DNA of 64,000 nt from Bombyx mori (GCF_030269925.1 NC_085111.1:4704142-4768141), one strand, 5' to 3'. Positions 43,331 through 54,475 are shown, counted from the first letter of the stretch. The notes: generated from the sequence alone by a model not told the origin. Made by a program: numbers and translations.

Positions 43331-44681
43331 TTCCTCGTTGTTTTTTTTTTAAGAATTTTAATTTCAATCTTTCCATCACTTTTTGCGAGTCGCAAACTTA
43401 ATTAAAACTATTTTTAAACTATTTCATTTCCAACTTTTCGAATTCTTAACAGTTTTTGTGGTCAAGGACGGAATCGTCATTTATCGAACACTCAACAGTT
43501 TTGAGAAGTGTACAGGAAGGAGTTGCCAGCTCGACCGTAAAATTAGTTTTAATTCTTTAAAATGAATTTTACTCCATCCAAAGTATCTTTTCTCGTTCAT
43601 TATAATTCTATATTTCACATTCATTTCATGGACCGACTAAACTGCTTTTAGTGATAAAGAATCATCAACGTAAATTAAAGTAAATACATATATAATAAGT
43701 ATATACAAACTATATGTATATGAAATAATATTAAAATATGCAATAATTGAATTTATATTATAAACTTATAAAATATTATAATTCTTCAACAGTCAGCCCT
43801 AATTACAACTTAACTTATTGTTTTTGTTCGTCCCGTCCCGAACCACAATCTGTACGACTTGTATTACGAAATTTTTCAATGAAAAATGTAAGCGATCGCT
43901 CCATTGGCGGTGGATTGTGACTGAATTATAAAACTATTGAACCGTGTTAATTATTTGGTTGTGTAATGAGATATAAACATCTTCCTGTATAATTGAAATA
44001 GAATATTTTTTTAAGCTAATTTCTCTTATGATTCTTGAACCTAATTGGAAAACAATAGGTGTCGCCGACTTTTCTTTAACAAAGCTGCTAACTTAGAAAA
44101 GTTACTACACATAACTAAAAACCGGGAAGATCTAGGAGGAAGACTTAATTACCATTTGTCAATAAATAATAGAACTTGAGTAATTCTGATTTACAAGATT
44201 ACTTTAAGGACTAGACACTCTCAATAAACAGTTAAACAAACAATACAAAACCATAAACCTATTTATCAATCGAACATTCCACTGAACCAACTACCTAGAA
44301 TTTACATTTTGAAACAACGACAAATTCCTTTAAATCGCGACCATACCACCCAATTAATTCGCAATAGACAATTCGATGTTATTTTCTGCTGTTTCAACAG
44401 TCGCCATCGGCCATTACAAACATTTGATAATACACAATCCGTAGCGTTACCTCACCGAGCCCAAAGAGTACGTTGGATATGGGAAACAACTACATAATGC
44501 AAAAAAAAATTAATTTATTGACACAAGACAATGGAAATAAAGCGGTACCTTTGGTAATAAGACTGTTCTCATAGTTTATTACGATAAGTGAAATTAATGA
44601 TTGTGTAAATAGGAATATTCAAAAATTAAATTAAAATTTTTGGGTCGTTCACTATTTTACGACTGTTCAGTCTTTTTTCTA
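43331..44681. other. AT-rich DNA, nothing recognised
   Basis: No motif-bearing frame and no recognised repeat. Confidence 0.5.
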
Positions 44682-45118
44682 TTTTTTTTGTTGCTTAGAT
44701 GGGTGGACGAGCTCACAGCCCAACTGGTGTTAAGTGGTTACTGGAGCCCATAGACATCTACAACGTAAATGCGCCACCCACCTTGAGATATAAGTGCTAA
44801 GGTCTCAAGTATAGTTACAACGGCTGCCCCGCCTACAAACTGAAACGCATTACTGGTTCACGGCAGAAAAGGGCAGGGTGGTGGTACCTTTTTTTTTTTG
44901 TTAGTGGGCCGAACCTCCTACGAGGTCCCCGCGCAAAAGGGGCGCGCGGGGTATGTGAGACTCTACGATCTGCATGGTGTTGTGAGCAGACCGCGGGCCC
45001 AAGGATTTTGGGGCCCACCCACTATACGACTCCCCTGCACTCTTACAACCGACGTCCGATCCCCTCCGAGGTCAAAACATACCCGCGCGGACTCACGAGA
45101 GGTCCTGACACCAGTAAA
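44682..45118 (-). repeat. Repeat A copy (minus), split by repeat B
   Basis: The left part runs 44682-44888 and the right part resumes at 45084 (CGCGCGGACTCACGAGAGGT). Together they form one full unit. Confidence 0.9.
44889..45079 (-). repeat. Repeat B, copy 2, with 4-base target duplication
   Basis: Poly-T (44889 on), then the repeat B text (GGGCCGAACCTCCTACGAGG ... CGACGTCCGATCCCCTCCGA). TACC at 44885-44888 and again at 45080-45083 brackets it. Poly-A tail plus target duplication identify a retroposition event into repeat A. Confidence 0.8.
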
Positions 45119-45924
45119 AAGTCTGACTAGTTTTTCATGAATCAACGCTTCTCGCAAACGATAGGGTGACATTTACACTAAAATATCACGTCAGGTAATT
45201 TGTTCCAACATTAACTGAAAATGAAAATAATGTGAGAACAGAATACTATTCATGATACGTTGTGGGGAGTAAAACATAGTGGGATCCGGCAAAAACAAAA
45301 TTTCAACATAAATTAATTACATTTATTAATGTACAACCATAGAATTAGCTAGCTATACACACAACGCCTAGCACAAAAAGTTAATATAGCTATAATCTTA
45401 CTAAACGGTATGGTTTACACGACTGAAGGTACGAACGATTAAGAAAAAACTCGACATTCTACGTTGAGGTCAATTATCAAAACAGCGAAAAACGAGTTAC
45501 AAGAGAGACGTAACAATGGTAATACTCGCTAACTAAATTATTCAACGTTATTTCACAACCCTTCATTGGACAGAAGGCTGATTACAACACCCTTTCACAC
45601 CCCGAGATTCTAAACATAAATTTTAACATGCGACATCTAATTCTTATAAAAGAATTCGCTCATGACCTCTGATCTGAAAATATTTGTGTCGCAACGTTCA
45701 CAAGTTCACTGAGATATTGTAATATCGCACAACTTGAGAATAGAGTTCGACATAATAAACAGGGTGTCTCACGCAATAGTACTTTAAATATTGTATGTTG
45801 GTTTTTTGGTCAAAGACGAAAAAATGGTTCAAACTAATTTGTAGTATTATATAATACATTTAACTTTTTTGAATCTTCTAAACAAGGTAAAATATCTTAA
45901 AATAGCGTAACAGTATTTAACATG
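45119..45924. other. AT-rich DNA, nothing recognised
   Basis: No motif-bearing frame and no recognised repeat. Confidence 0.5.
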
Positions 45925-46485
45925 TTTTTTTTATTGCCCATGTAGGCAGACAGTCGTTGTGGCCTAAAGGATAAGACGTCCGGTGCATTCGTATGTAACG
46001 ATGCACCGGTGTTCGAATCCCGCAGGCGGGTACCAATTTTTCTAATGAAATACGTACTCAAAAAATGTTCACGATTGACTTCCACGGTGAAGGAATAACA
46101 TCGTGTAATAAATATCAAATCCGCAAAATTATAATTTGCGTAATCACTGGTGGTATAGGACCTCTTGGGAGTCCGCACGGGTTGGTACCACCACCCCGCC
46201 TGTTTCCGCCGTGAAGCAGTAATGCGTTTCGGTTCGAAGGGTGGGGTAGCCGGTGTAACTATACTGAGATCTTAGAACTTATATCTCGAGGTGGGTGGCG
46301 CATTTACGTTGTAGATGTCTATGGGCTCCAGTAACCACTTAACACCAGGTGGGCTGTGAGCTCGTCCACCCATCTAACCAATAAAAAATTAATAAAAAAA
46401 GGCATCCGGCCCACCTTATGGTGAGTGGTTATCGTCGCTTATGGACGTCAGCAATGCCAGGGGCAGAGCCAAGCCGCTAAACTAC
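45925..46485 (-). repeat. Repeat C copy, interrupted by composite SINE
   Basis: Poly-T and ATTGCCCATGTAGGCAGAC on the left; GGCATCCGGCCCACCTTATG, GTGAGTGGTTATCGTCGC and AGAGCCAAGCCGCT on the right of the SINE. Confidence 0.8.
45953..46400 (+). repeat. Composite tRNA-headed SINE, copy 4 (complete, nested)
   Basis: A box TGGCCTAAAGG (45960-45970), B box GTTCGAATCC (46011-46020), core, then repeat A from 46145 to an A-rich tail ending at 46400. Both ends abut repeat C sequence, which shows that head, core and repeat A entered together as one unit of about 450 bases. Confidence 0.88.
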
Positions 46486-48303
46486 CATTATCACCACTTA
46501 AAACCAAGTATACCGCGTGATCATTCTTCATTTCAGACTATACAACAGACAAACAAAATAAATCAATTGGAACATCCTGTGTTTGAATGCAATTTGGGCG
46601 ACCTTACACTTGTTGAATTACATATTCTGACATTATGTTCATTATCATTTTCGACATTATGGTATCCACTCATATTTACGATCATAAATTAAGAGATTGT
46701 GTGGTGAACTTGTATGAATAAATAAAACTATCCTGCTATGGCGGGAAACATTCAAACCTTTTGAAGGTCAGATGTTTTTATAATTTAATCACATCTCCAA
46801 CCTGAAATGGTAAGATAGGTGGTGACATTCATTTTATATTATACAGTGACTCCTATACACACCAGATTATCTGCCTGTCTACGCCACCAAAAAATTGCTT
46901 ATGTTGCGAATAATCACAATAAAATTAACTTTGTATATAAAAACAACTTTGACCACACAGCTGAAAATGTTATTATAAATAGTGTATCATTATCAATATA
47001 TTTCATTCTGGGTATTATTCCTATTGTAATTTTAAGAAAACGGAAAAACTAGGTGCGGTCTTGCTTATTGTCTTGAAATTAAAATTAAATTGAGTGCTAA
47101 TTTTTTTTTCTTAATTCACTTACAAATCATTCTTAATCTTGATTAACCTTCACGCGCGGTCAATATGGTCTAAGGTACAATTCGTTCGTGAACTCTATAA
47201 TAACTTCAACAATAAACAATAATACCATTTCACAATACCACCAATCGAATTATAAAACTGTGAAAGATTATTAAAACTCTTTATTCTTAAGTTCAGTGAG
47301 TCAGTCATGCATAAAGTTCAGGCGTTATGATTTAAGATCTTGAGCTTAATTTCGTCCGAATCCGGGGCACGCGCAACTAAGACAATGGCCCAATGTCGTT
47401 TGTATCACGAATATCCGACGCGTTCACTGCTCAATATCGATTATCGACACGCCATGTCAATGATCGATACCGAATCGAGATTTATTGGGACGCACTCGGA
47501 GAGTTGTTATTTTCAATTATTCGTTTAAAAAGTTCGGCGTCTCGAAATACGAATAAATATAACTGATTTTCAAACAAAAAAGCTGTTTACAAACATTTAA
47601 AAAAACAAAAAAAACGAACGACTGATATACATATATATCTAAATAAATAAAAGTACATACATATTAATATTATATTACAAAAATGTAGAGTATGTAAGAA
47701 GTTCCTCATACAAGACGTATTGAAAACGCTGCCGAGATTAAAATACTGAGTTAACTCAGTATTTTAAACTAGCAAATGACCAGTTAAGAAACTTAAAGCA
47801 GAAACACAAAAACTTTCACTAATTGCATTTGCACTATTTATTTTGGTATTTTAATATCTATCAATTAAAAATAGTAACTAAAACTAGGCTTAGTAAATAA
47901 ATGTTTATTGTTATGTTATGTTTTTTATTCACAAAAGCGTAGTATTTTATTATGATTTCAACTTCGGGACAAGGCATTTTACTCTATCTTCAAAACCCAA
48001 AGATTTACCTATCCGTTAATGTATAATCGAATTTTATTGAACAAAAACAAACAAAAAAACTTGATATTATGTTTTGAATGTGTACCTGTAAAATGTTTTG
48101 CTGATACGCAAGGCTAATAAAACTTTTGTGATTGTAAAAGAACGTATGAAAAGATGTAATCAATGTACACACGTCGTTCAATTCGAACCTTTTTAATGGT
48201 ATACTTTAATACTTTACAAATCGAATTATGCACAGTCAAGTATATTTCAATATGCTGTCTGTTATTTTGATAGTAATCTGATTGAATAACTTTTTATTAG
48301 AAA
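46486..48303. other. AT-rich DNA, nothing recognised
   Basis: 47340-47530 has more even composition and ATCGAT-type words but no supported exon. Confidence 0.5.
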
Positions 48304-48596
48304 CTAGCTGACCCGGCAGACTTCGTAGTGCCTCAATCGATAAATAAAAGACCTAAACTTTTGTATAAAATAAACTTAAAACAAACAAAAGGAATCCGTC
48401 CGACGCGACGGGGGACACATCAAAGGATAAAAAAAATTGTTATTTTTATTTTATTCTTTCTGAGCATTTTCATATTTATCTACCTTTTAAACCTTCCCTC
48501 GACTTCCACAAATAATTCAAGATTAGCCAAATCGGTTTAGCCGTTCTCGAGTTTTAGCGAGACTAACGAACAGCAATTCATTTTTATATATATAGA
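48304..48596 (-). mobile_element. Non-autonomous Helitron, family H3, copy 3
   Basis: Complement of the 18767 copy: CTAG, then CTGACCCGGCAGACTTCG at the left; ATTCATTTTTATATATATAGA at the right (TC end 48596-48595). A precedes and T follows. It lies 14 bases left of the LINE target duplication. Confidence 0.86.
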
Positions 48597-48610
48597 TTAC
48601 ACTGCCTCAG

Positions 48611-48622
48611 TAGATGCAACAA
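48611..48622. repeat. LINE target-site duplication, left
   Basis: TAGATGCAACAA, repeated exactly at 53487-53498. Confidence 0.93.
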
Positions 48623-48723
48623 CCTGTGTTCTATAGAACCGCTCAGGTCCGAGAAGTTGGGGCCTCGCCGCAAGGCGAGTGTTTTCAAGACCCGGGGCCG
48701 CCCCACCTGGGTACTCAGCGATC

Positions 48724-50352
48724 ATGGACGCTGTATTCGCGGAATTCCTCCGACTTCGCCACCCACAGCTCGCCTCGGAGTTTTTGGCCTTCAAGGCCAA
48801 TCACACTGCGAGCCCTCTCGAGGACTCCGCCGCGCTCGCTGCTCCTGCGTCGCCTGTACCTGCGTGCAGAGCTTCTGCATTGAGCACCGCAGCCTCTGTC
48901 GTGCCTGCCGCTCCCGTGTCGCCTATACTGGCGAGAAAAGCTGCTGCGTCGTCCGCCGTGACCATCGTTTCAGCTGAGCGATCATCCGCGGCCTCCGTCG
49001 CGCCCTCTAAAACACCTACACTTGCTCGTAGGTCGCCTGCACCCGCCTCCTCGTGCTCCGACTCTGACTCGGACATGGAGGTCGACCTCGCCCCCGCCTC
49101 ATCGACGGATGGATTCACCCTGGTACAGAAGGGTAAGAAGCGTGCCGCGGAGTCTCGAGCTCCCGCGGCCGCTAAAATTAGCAAAGCCGTGAACGCGTCG
49201 CGCCCCCGCCCTCAGACTCCCGTTGCGCCCCCAGCCCGTGCCACTCCGTCGCCGCGTCCGGTGGCACAAAATAAAACCCAGACACCTCCCCCGGTTATCC
49301 TTCAGGAGAAGGCAGCTTGGGATCGAGTTTGCCTGGCCCTTAAGACCAAAAATATAAATTTCACGAATGCCCGTAACCTCGCGAACGGCATTCAAATTAA
49401 GGTTCAAACACCCGACGACCATAGGGCCCTCTCTTCTTACCTCCGTAAGGAGCGTATAAGTTTCCATACGTATACGCTCCAGGAGGAGCGCGAACTCCGC
49501 GTTGTAATACGCGGAATCCCTAAAGAGTTAGATGTAGAGCTCGTAAAAGCCGACCTGTTAGAACAAGGCCTACCAGTGAATTCTGTGCACCGTATGCACA
49601 CCGGTCGCGGTAGGGAGCCATATAATATGGTTCTAGTCGCTCTCCAGCCTACCCCCGAGGGTAAGAAAATCTTTAACACACAGACCGTCTGTAGGCTCTC
49701 TGGTATCGCTGTCGAAGCCCCCCATAAAAAAGGCACTCCTAGCCAGTGCCATAACTGTCAATTGTACGGGCACTCTTCCCGTAACTGTCACGCGCGCCCC
49801 CGATGTGTTAAGTGTTTGGGCGATCACGCCACGGCCCTCTGCGCTCGCGACCAAAAAACCGCGACGGAACCGCCTAGCTGCGTCCTGTGTCGAACACAGG
49901 GTCACCCCGCGAATTACCGTGGTTGCCCCCGAGCCCCTAAAATAAATCGCCGCGTCGCCCGCCAAAACCGCCTCCGAGCTTCCGGCCCAGACATCAAAGC
50001 CTCGGCACCCTCTGCGTCGCAGGCTAAGCCAGCGTTCGTTCCGGCGGCGGTGCCCAGTGTCTCGGCCTGGGCAAAACCGCTGCCGTACACGAACACGGCT
50101 ACAACTCCCTCCTCCGCGATTCGTCCCGCCCCCGCGACTCGTCCCTCTCCCGCGACTTGCCCTCCGACCGCGTCCGACAATCTCGCTTTAGCGATCGACT
50201 TCTTTCAGTCGATCAACTTTGAGCGCGTTAACGCTTTGGGCGACGCCATTCGCGCTGCCTCCACTGCACAACACTTTATCGCCGTTGTGCAGGAATACGC
50301 CGACGTATACGCGTCATTAAATACGTACGTCCTCCCCTCACTCCGTCGGTAA
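48724..50352 (+). CDS. LINE ORF1, gag-like RNA-binding protein
   Basis: 542 codons from ATG 48724 to TAA. In this clade ORF1 binds element RNA and forms the cytoplasmic ribonucleoprotein needed for target-primed reverse transcription. The first half is Ala/Pro/Ser-rich and low-complexity. Then comes the PRE_C2HC-like region (VVIRGIPKELDVELVKADLL, about residues 255-340) and three zinc knuckles: CHNCQLYGHSSRNC (from residue 342), CVKCLGDHATALC, and CVLCRTQGHPANYRGC (to about 410). The Pro/Thr-rich linker after residue 430 leads to a short helical end. An upstream in-frame GTG (48679) exists, but ATG is preferred. No stop or frameshift, so it looks functional. Confidence 0.92.
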   Translation: MDAVFAEFLRLRHPQLASEFLAFKANHTASPLEDSAALAAPASPVPACRASALSTAASVVPAAPVSPILARKAAASSAVTIVSAERSSAASVAPSKTPTLARRSPAPASSCSDSDSDMEVDLAPASSTDGFTLVQKGKKRAAESRAPAAAKISKAVNASRPRPQTPVAPPARATPSPRPVAQNKTQTPPPVILQEKAAWDRVCLALKTKNINFTNARNLANGIQIKVQTPDDHRALSSYLRKERISFHTYTLQEERELRVVIRGIPKELDVELVKADLLEQGLPVNSVHRMHTGRGREPYNMVLVALQPTPEGKKIFNTQTVCRLSGIAVEAPHKKGTPSQCHNCQLYGHSSRNCHARPRCVKCLGDHATALCARDQKTATEPPSCVLCRTQGHPANYRGCPRAPKINRRVARQNRLRASGPDIKASAPSASQAKPAFVPAAVPSVSAWAKPLPYTNTATTPSSAIRPAPATRPSPATCPPTASDNLALAIDFFQSINFERVNALGDAIRAASTAQHFIAVVQEYADVYASLNTYVLPSLRR

Positions 50353-50355
50353 TCA

Positions 50356-51000
50356 ATGGCGTATATAAGTAGAATAAAGCCCCTATCCGTAACGATAGGA
50401 TTTTTTAACGCTTACGGTCTCGCAAATCAACGTGATCAGGTTTCTGACTTTTTGCGTGACCACCAAATTGATATCTTTTTAGTGCAGGAGACCCTACTTA
50501 AGCCCGCGCGCCGTGACCCTAAAATCGCGAACTATAACATGGTCAGGAACGACAGGCTCTCTGCCCGTGGTGGTGGTACCGTCATTTACTATAGAAGAGC
50601 CCTGCATTGCGTCCCGCTCGATCCTCCCGCGCTCGCTAATATCGAAGCATCAGTGTGCCGAATCTCACTGACGGGACACGCGCCGATCGTTATCGCGTCC
50701 GTTTATCTTCCACCGGATAAGATCGTTCTAAGCAGTGATATCGAGGCGCTGCTCGGTATGGGGAGCTCTGTCATTCTGGCGGGCGACCTAAATTGTAAAC
50801 ACATCAGGTGGAACTCACACACCACAACCCCGAATGGCAGGCGGCTTGACGCGTTAGTCGATGATCTCGCCTTCGATATCGTCGCTCCGCTAACCCCGAC
50901 TCACTACCCGCTAAATATCGCGCATCGCCCGGATATACCCGACATAGCGTTATTAAAAAACGTAACTCTGCGCTTACACTCGATCGAAGTAGTTTCATAG
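50356..51000 (+). CDS. LINE ORF2 N-terminal part, endonuclease, ended by a stop
   Basis: 214 codons to a TAG at 50998-51000. This is the apurinic-type endonuclease that nicks the target for reverse transcription. Visible are the FFNAYGL start (Asn18), LVQETLL (Glu45), ASVYLPPD (from residue 114), and AGDLNCKHIRWNS with the Asp144/Asn146 pair. The final SDHRPV motif, with the catalytic His (codon 220), lies just after the stop in the same frame, so the translated part is catalytically incomplete. The start ATG lies three bases after the ORF1 stop, so ORF2 is probably translated by reinitiation. Sequencing error is the main alternative explanation for the stop. Confidence 0.88.
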   Translation: MAYISRIKPLSVTIGFFNAYGLANQRDQVSDFLRDHQIDIFLVQETLLKPARRDPKIANYNMVRNDRLSARGGGTVIYYRRALHCVPLDPPALANIEASVCRISLTGHAPIVIASVYLPPDKIVLSSDIEALLGMGSSVILAGDLNCKHIRWNSHTTTPNGRRLDALVDDLAFDIVAPLTPTHYPLNIAHRPDIPDIALLKNVTLRLHSIEVVS

Positions 51001-53238
51001 TTAGATTCAGACCACCGTCCCGTCGTTATGAAGCTCGGTCGCGCTCCCGATTCCGTTCCCGTCACGAGGACTGTGGTGGATTGGCACACGCTGGGCATCA
51101 GCCTGGCTGAATCTGATCCACCATCGCTCCCGTTTAACCCGGACTCTATCCCGTCTCCTCAGGATACCGCTGAAGCCATAGACATCTTAACGTCACACAT
51201 CACCTCGACATTAGATAGGTCATCGAAACAAGTTGTAGCGGAGGACTTCCTTCACCGCTTCAAATTGTCCGACGATATTAGGGAACTCCTTAGAGCTAAG
51301 AACGCCTCGATACGCGCCTACGACAGGTATCCTACCGCGGAAAATCGTATTCGAATGCGTGCCCTACAACGCGACGTAAAGTCTCGCATCGCCGAAGTCC
51401 GAGATGCCAGATGGTCTGATTTCTTAGAAGGACTCGCGCCCTCCCAAAGGTCTTACTACCGCTTAGCTCGTACTCTCAAATCGGATACGGTAGTAACTAT
51501 GCCCCCCCTCGTAGGCCCCTCAGGCCGACTCGCGGCGTTCGATGATGACGAAAAAGCAGAGCTGCTGGCCGATACATTGCAAACCCAGTGCACGCCCAGC
51601 ACTCAATCCGTGGACCCTGTTCATGTAGAATTAGTAGACAGTGAGGTAGAACGCAGAGCCTCCTTGCCACCCTCTGATGCGTTACCACCCGTCACCCCGA
51701 TGGAAGTTAAAGACTTGATCAAAGACCTACGTCCTCGCAAGGCTCCCGGTTCCGACGGTATATCCAACCGCGTTATTAAACTTCTACCCGTCCAACTCAT
51801 CGTGATGTTGGCATCTATTTTCAATGCCGCTATGGCGAACTGTATCTTTCCCGCGGTGTGGAAAGAAGCAGACGTTATCGGCATACATAAACCCGGTAAA
51901 CCAAAAAATCATCCGACGAGCTACCGCCCGATTAGCCTCCTCATGTCTCTAGGCAAACTGTATGAGCGTCTGCTCTACAAACGCCTCAGAGACTTCGTCT
52001 CATCCAAGGGCATTCTTATCGATGAACAATTCGGATTCCGTACAAATCACTCATGCGTTCAACAGGTGCACCGCCTCACGGAGCACATTCTTGTGGGGCT
52101 TAATCGACCAAAACCGTTATACACGGGAGCTCTCTTCTTCGACGTCGCAAAAGCGTTCGACAAAGTCTGGCACAATGGTTTGATTTTCAAACTATTCAAC
52201 ATGGGCGTGCCGGATAGTCTCGTGCTCATCATACGGGACTTCTTGTCGAACCGCTCTTTTCGATATCGAGTCGAGGGAACCCGCTCCTCCCCACGACCTC
52301 TCACAGCTGGAGTCCCGCAAGGCTCTGTCCTCTCACCCCTCCTATTTAGCTTATTCGTCAACGATATTCCCCGGTCGCCGCCGACCCATTTAGCTTTATT
52401 CGCCGACGACACGACTGTTTACTATTCTAGTAGAAATAAGTCCCTAATCGCGAAGAAGCTTCAGAGCGCAGCCCTAGCCCTAGGACAGTGGTTCCGAAAA
52501 TGGCGCATAGACATCAACCCAGCGAAAAGTACTGCGGTGCTATTTCAGAGGGGAAGCTCCACACGGATTTCCTCCCGGATTAGGAGGAGGAATCTCACAC
52601 CCCCGATTACTCTCTTTAGACAACCCATACCCTGGGCCAGGAAGGTCAAGTACCTGGGCGTTACCCTGGATGCATCGATGACATTCCGCCCGCATATAAA
52701 ATCAGTCCGTGACCGTGCCGCGTTTATTCTCGGTAGACTCTACCCCATGATCTGTAAGCGGAGTAAAATGTCCCTTCGGAACAAGGTGACACTTTACAAA
52801 ACTTGCATAAGGCCCGTCATGAGTTACGCGAGTGTGGTGTTCGCTCACGCGGCCCGCACACACATAGACACCCTCCAATCCCTACAATCCCGCTTTTGCA
52901 GGTTAGCTGTCGGGGCTCCGTGGTTCGTGAGGAACGTTGACCTACACGACGACCTGGGCCTCGAATCAATTCGGAAATACATGAAGTCAGCGTCGGAACG
53001 ATACTTCGATAAGGCTATGCGTCATGATAATCGCCTTATCGTTGCCGCCGCTGACTACTCCCCGAATCCTGATCATGCAGGAGCCAGTCACCGTCGACGC
53101 CCTAGACACGTCCTTACGGATCCATCAGATCCAATAACCTTTGCATTAGATGCCTTCAGCTCTAATACTAGGGGCAGGCTTAGGGACCCCGGTAACCGTA
53201 CTCGTCGAACTCGACAAAGAGGTCGACGTGCAACCTAA
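51001..53238 (+). CDS. LINE ORF2 C-terminal part, reverse transcriptase
   Basis: Continues in frame after the TAG, 745 codons to TAA at 53236-53238; the first downstream ATG is 51028. It carries the SDHRPV end of the endonuclease, then the RT domain: KAPGSDGISN (Gly codon 51757-51759, intact here), SYRPISLLMSLGKLYERLLY, FDVAKAFDKVWH, TAGVPQGSVLSPLLFSLFVN, FADD near 52400, and KYLGVTLDASMTFRPHI. A basic Arg-rich C terminus follows. RT copies element RNA from the nicked chromosome. The enzyme domain looks intact, but it is reached only by reading through the stop or by internal initiation. Confidence 0.92.
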   Translation, partial: LDSDHRPVVMKLGRAPDSVPVTRTVVDWHTLGISLAESDPPSLPFNPDSIPSPQDTAEAIDILTSHITSTLDRSSKQVVAEDFLHRFKLSDDIRELLRAKNASIRAYDRYPTAENRIRMRALQRDVKSRIAEVRDARWSDFLEGLAPSQRSYYRLARTLKSDTVVTMPPLVGPSGRLAAFDDDEKAELLADTLQTQCTPSTQSVDPVHVELVDSEVERRASLPPSDALPPVTPMEVKDLIKDLRPRKAPGSDGISNRVIKLLPVQLIVMLASIFNAAMANCIFPAVWKEADVIGIHKPGKPKNHPTSYRPISLLMSLGKLYERLLYKRLRDFVSSKGILIDEQFGFRTNHSCVQQVHRLTEHILVGLNRPKPLYTGALFFDVAKAFDKVWHNGLIFKLFNMGVPDSLVLIIRDFLSNRSFRYRVEGTRSSPRPLTAGVPQGSVLSPLLFSLFVNDIPRSPPTHLALFADDTTVYYSSRNKSLIAKKLQSAALALGQWFRKWRIDINPAKSTAVLFQRGSSTRISSRIRRRNLTPPITLFRQPIPWARKVKYLGVTLDASMTFRPHIKSVRDRAAFILGRLYPMICKRSKMSLRNKVTLYKTCIRPVMSYASVVFAHAARTHIDTLQSLQSRFCRLAVGAPWFVRNVDLHDDLGLESIRKYMKSASERYFDKAMRHDNRLIVAAADYSPNPDHAGASHRRRPRHVLTDPSDPITFALDAFSSNTRGRLRDPGNRTRRTRQRGRRAT

Positions 53239-53486
53239 CCCATGCATCAGCCCGCTGAGTTTCTCGCCGGATCTTCTCAGCGGGTCGCGATTCCGATCCG
53301 GTAGTAGATTCATTCGCGAAACAATTGCTCTTGAGTTGTTAGGTCTCCTTCGGAGGCGCTCGGGCAGTTGTTAGCAAATCCCACCCCTCTTGGCTGAGCC
53401 TTTGCTCGCCCACCTGTCCTGGTGAAACTGGAAAGGCCTTCGGGCCACCAGTAAACTTTCAATCATAAAAAAAAAAAAAAAAAAAA

Positions 53487-53498
53487 TAGATGCAACAA
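53487..53498. repeat. LINE target-site duplication, right
   Basis: TAGATGCAACAA, directly after the poly-A. Confidence 0.93.
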
Positions 53499-54154
53499 AT
53501 TATAATAATTATTTTCACTAAATTAAACATTCTTAGAACTACTTAGATTATTTGATATATTTAGTCAAGAATCTGCATTAGTATTTTTAAAAGCCTCCAT
53601 ATTTTGATTTACGTTTGATGGGCTGATGAACTCACTGTCCACCTAATGTTAAGTGGTTACCGTAGTCTGAAACTGCGCAAAAGGAGTGTAGAAGTGATTT
53701 CGAACTAATTGATCGCAATTCTCATACATATTCAAGCAGGGTCTGCTGGGTGCAAGAAAAAGATTTACAATATCTGAAAAACTCTGAGTTCCATTTGTAT
53801 ACACTCCGTCATATTGAGTTAGGCTTAGGTTATTCAAGTCTATTCACACATAAAATATGCAATAATTCTAACTTTTACGTTAAAACATTTTTAGGTTTTA
53901 AGCACGCCAAACCAATTCTTGGATAGAATAATTTGTTCTAAAGTCACAATAACAACAATCAATCATAACATAAATTAATGATTTAACACCGTCATTATGG
54001 TCATTAATTAAAAAGTAATAACGGCTCCAAGCAACGCCCGTTCATAAACAGAGCGAGGTTGCGATCTAACCTTTTCACTAACGTTATTGTTACATTAATT
54101 ATTATTAATATGCACCCAATGTTTTATTTACCATCATTCCCGATCCTGCGGATA
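53499..54154. other. AT-rich DNA with a small repeat A scrap
   Basis: 53616-53672 is a minus-strand 3' fragment of repeat A (GATGGGCTGATGAACTCACT, then TGTTAAGTGGTTACCGTAG). Nothing else is recognised. Confidence 0.6.
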
Positions 54155-54475
54155 GAATGGAAAGTCGACGTCGCCCAAAACACGTCATTTCGGATCCTCC
54201 CGATCCACTAACGTTGCTTTTAGGTACCACAAGCACCGGTCACCGTCCTCGTCGAAACCCGTCGCTTGCGGCAAAGGGCTTGACGAGTGAATTAACCCAT
54301 ATACACAGCCCACTGAGTTTCTCACCGGATCTTCTCAGTGGGTCGCGTTTCCGATCCGGAGGTAGATTCTGCGAAGCAGTGCTCTTGTTAGGGCCAGTGT
54401 TAGCAACATACCCGGTTTGAGCCCCGTGAGCTCACCTACACGTCCAGGAAAAGCTGATATAGCCTCTCAGTGTAA
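54155..54475 (+). mobile_element. LINE 3' end, subfamily 2, 5' truncated
   Basis: The first 120 bases hold the C terminus of ORF2 (ESRRRPKHVISDPPDPLTLL), matching SHRRRPRHVLTDPSDPITFA of the complete element. The stop and the 3' UTR with GAGTTTCTCACCGGATCTTC and TTGAGCCCCGTGAGCTCACC follow, to about 54475. The same subfamily as 42826-43095. Confidence 0.85.

Larger units (their letters stand above)
48623..53486 (+). mobile_element. Jockey-like LINE, copy 2 (complete, 4.86 kb)
   Basis: Bounded by a 12-base target duplication on both sides, with a poly-A tail (53467-53486). It has a 5' UTR of about 100 bases with a GC-rich hairpin-like stretch (GGGCCTCGCCGCAAGGCGAG), ORF1, a three-base gap, ORF2 and a 3' UTR of about 230 bases. 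The body is far more GC-rich than its surroundings. Complete 5' end, exact duplication and near identity to copy 1 say the insertion is recent. ORF2 has one in-frame stop, so this copy is probably not autonomous. It is likely a Bombyx Jockey-clade family, but I cannot name it safely. Confidence 0.93.

Noticed and set aside
50356..51000. Programmed stop readthrough in the LINE
   Set aside because: No readthrough context or hairpin is evident, and related LINEs have one continuous ORF2. A point mutation or sequencing error is simpler.
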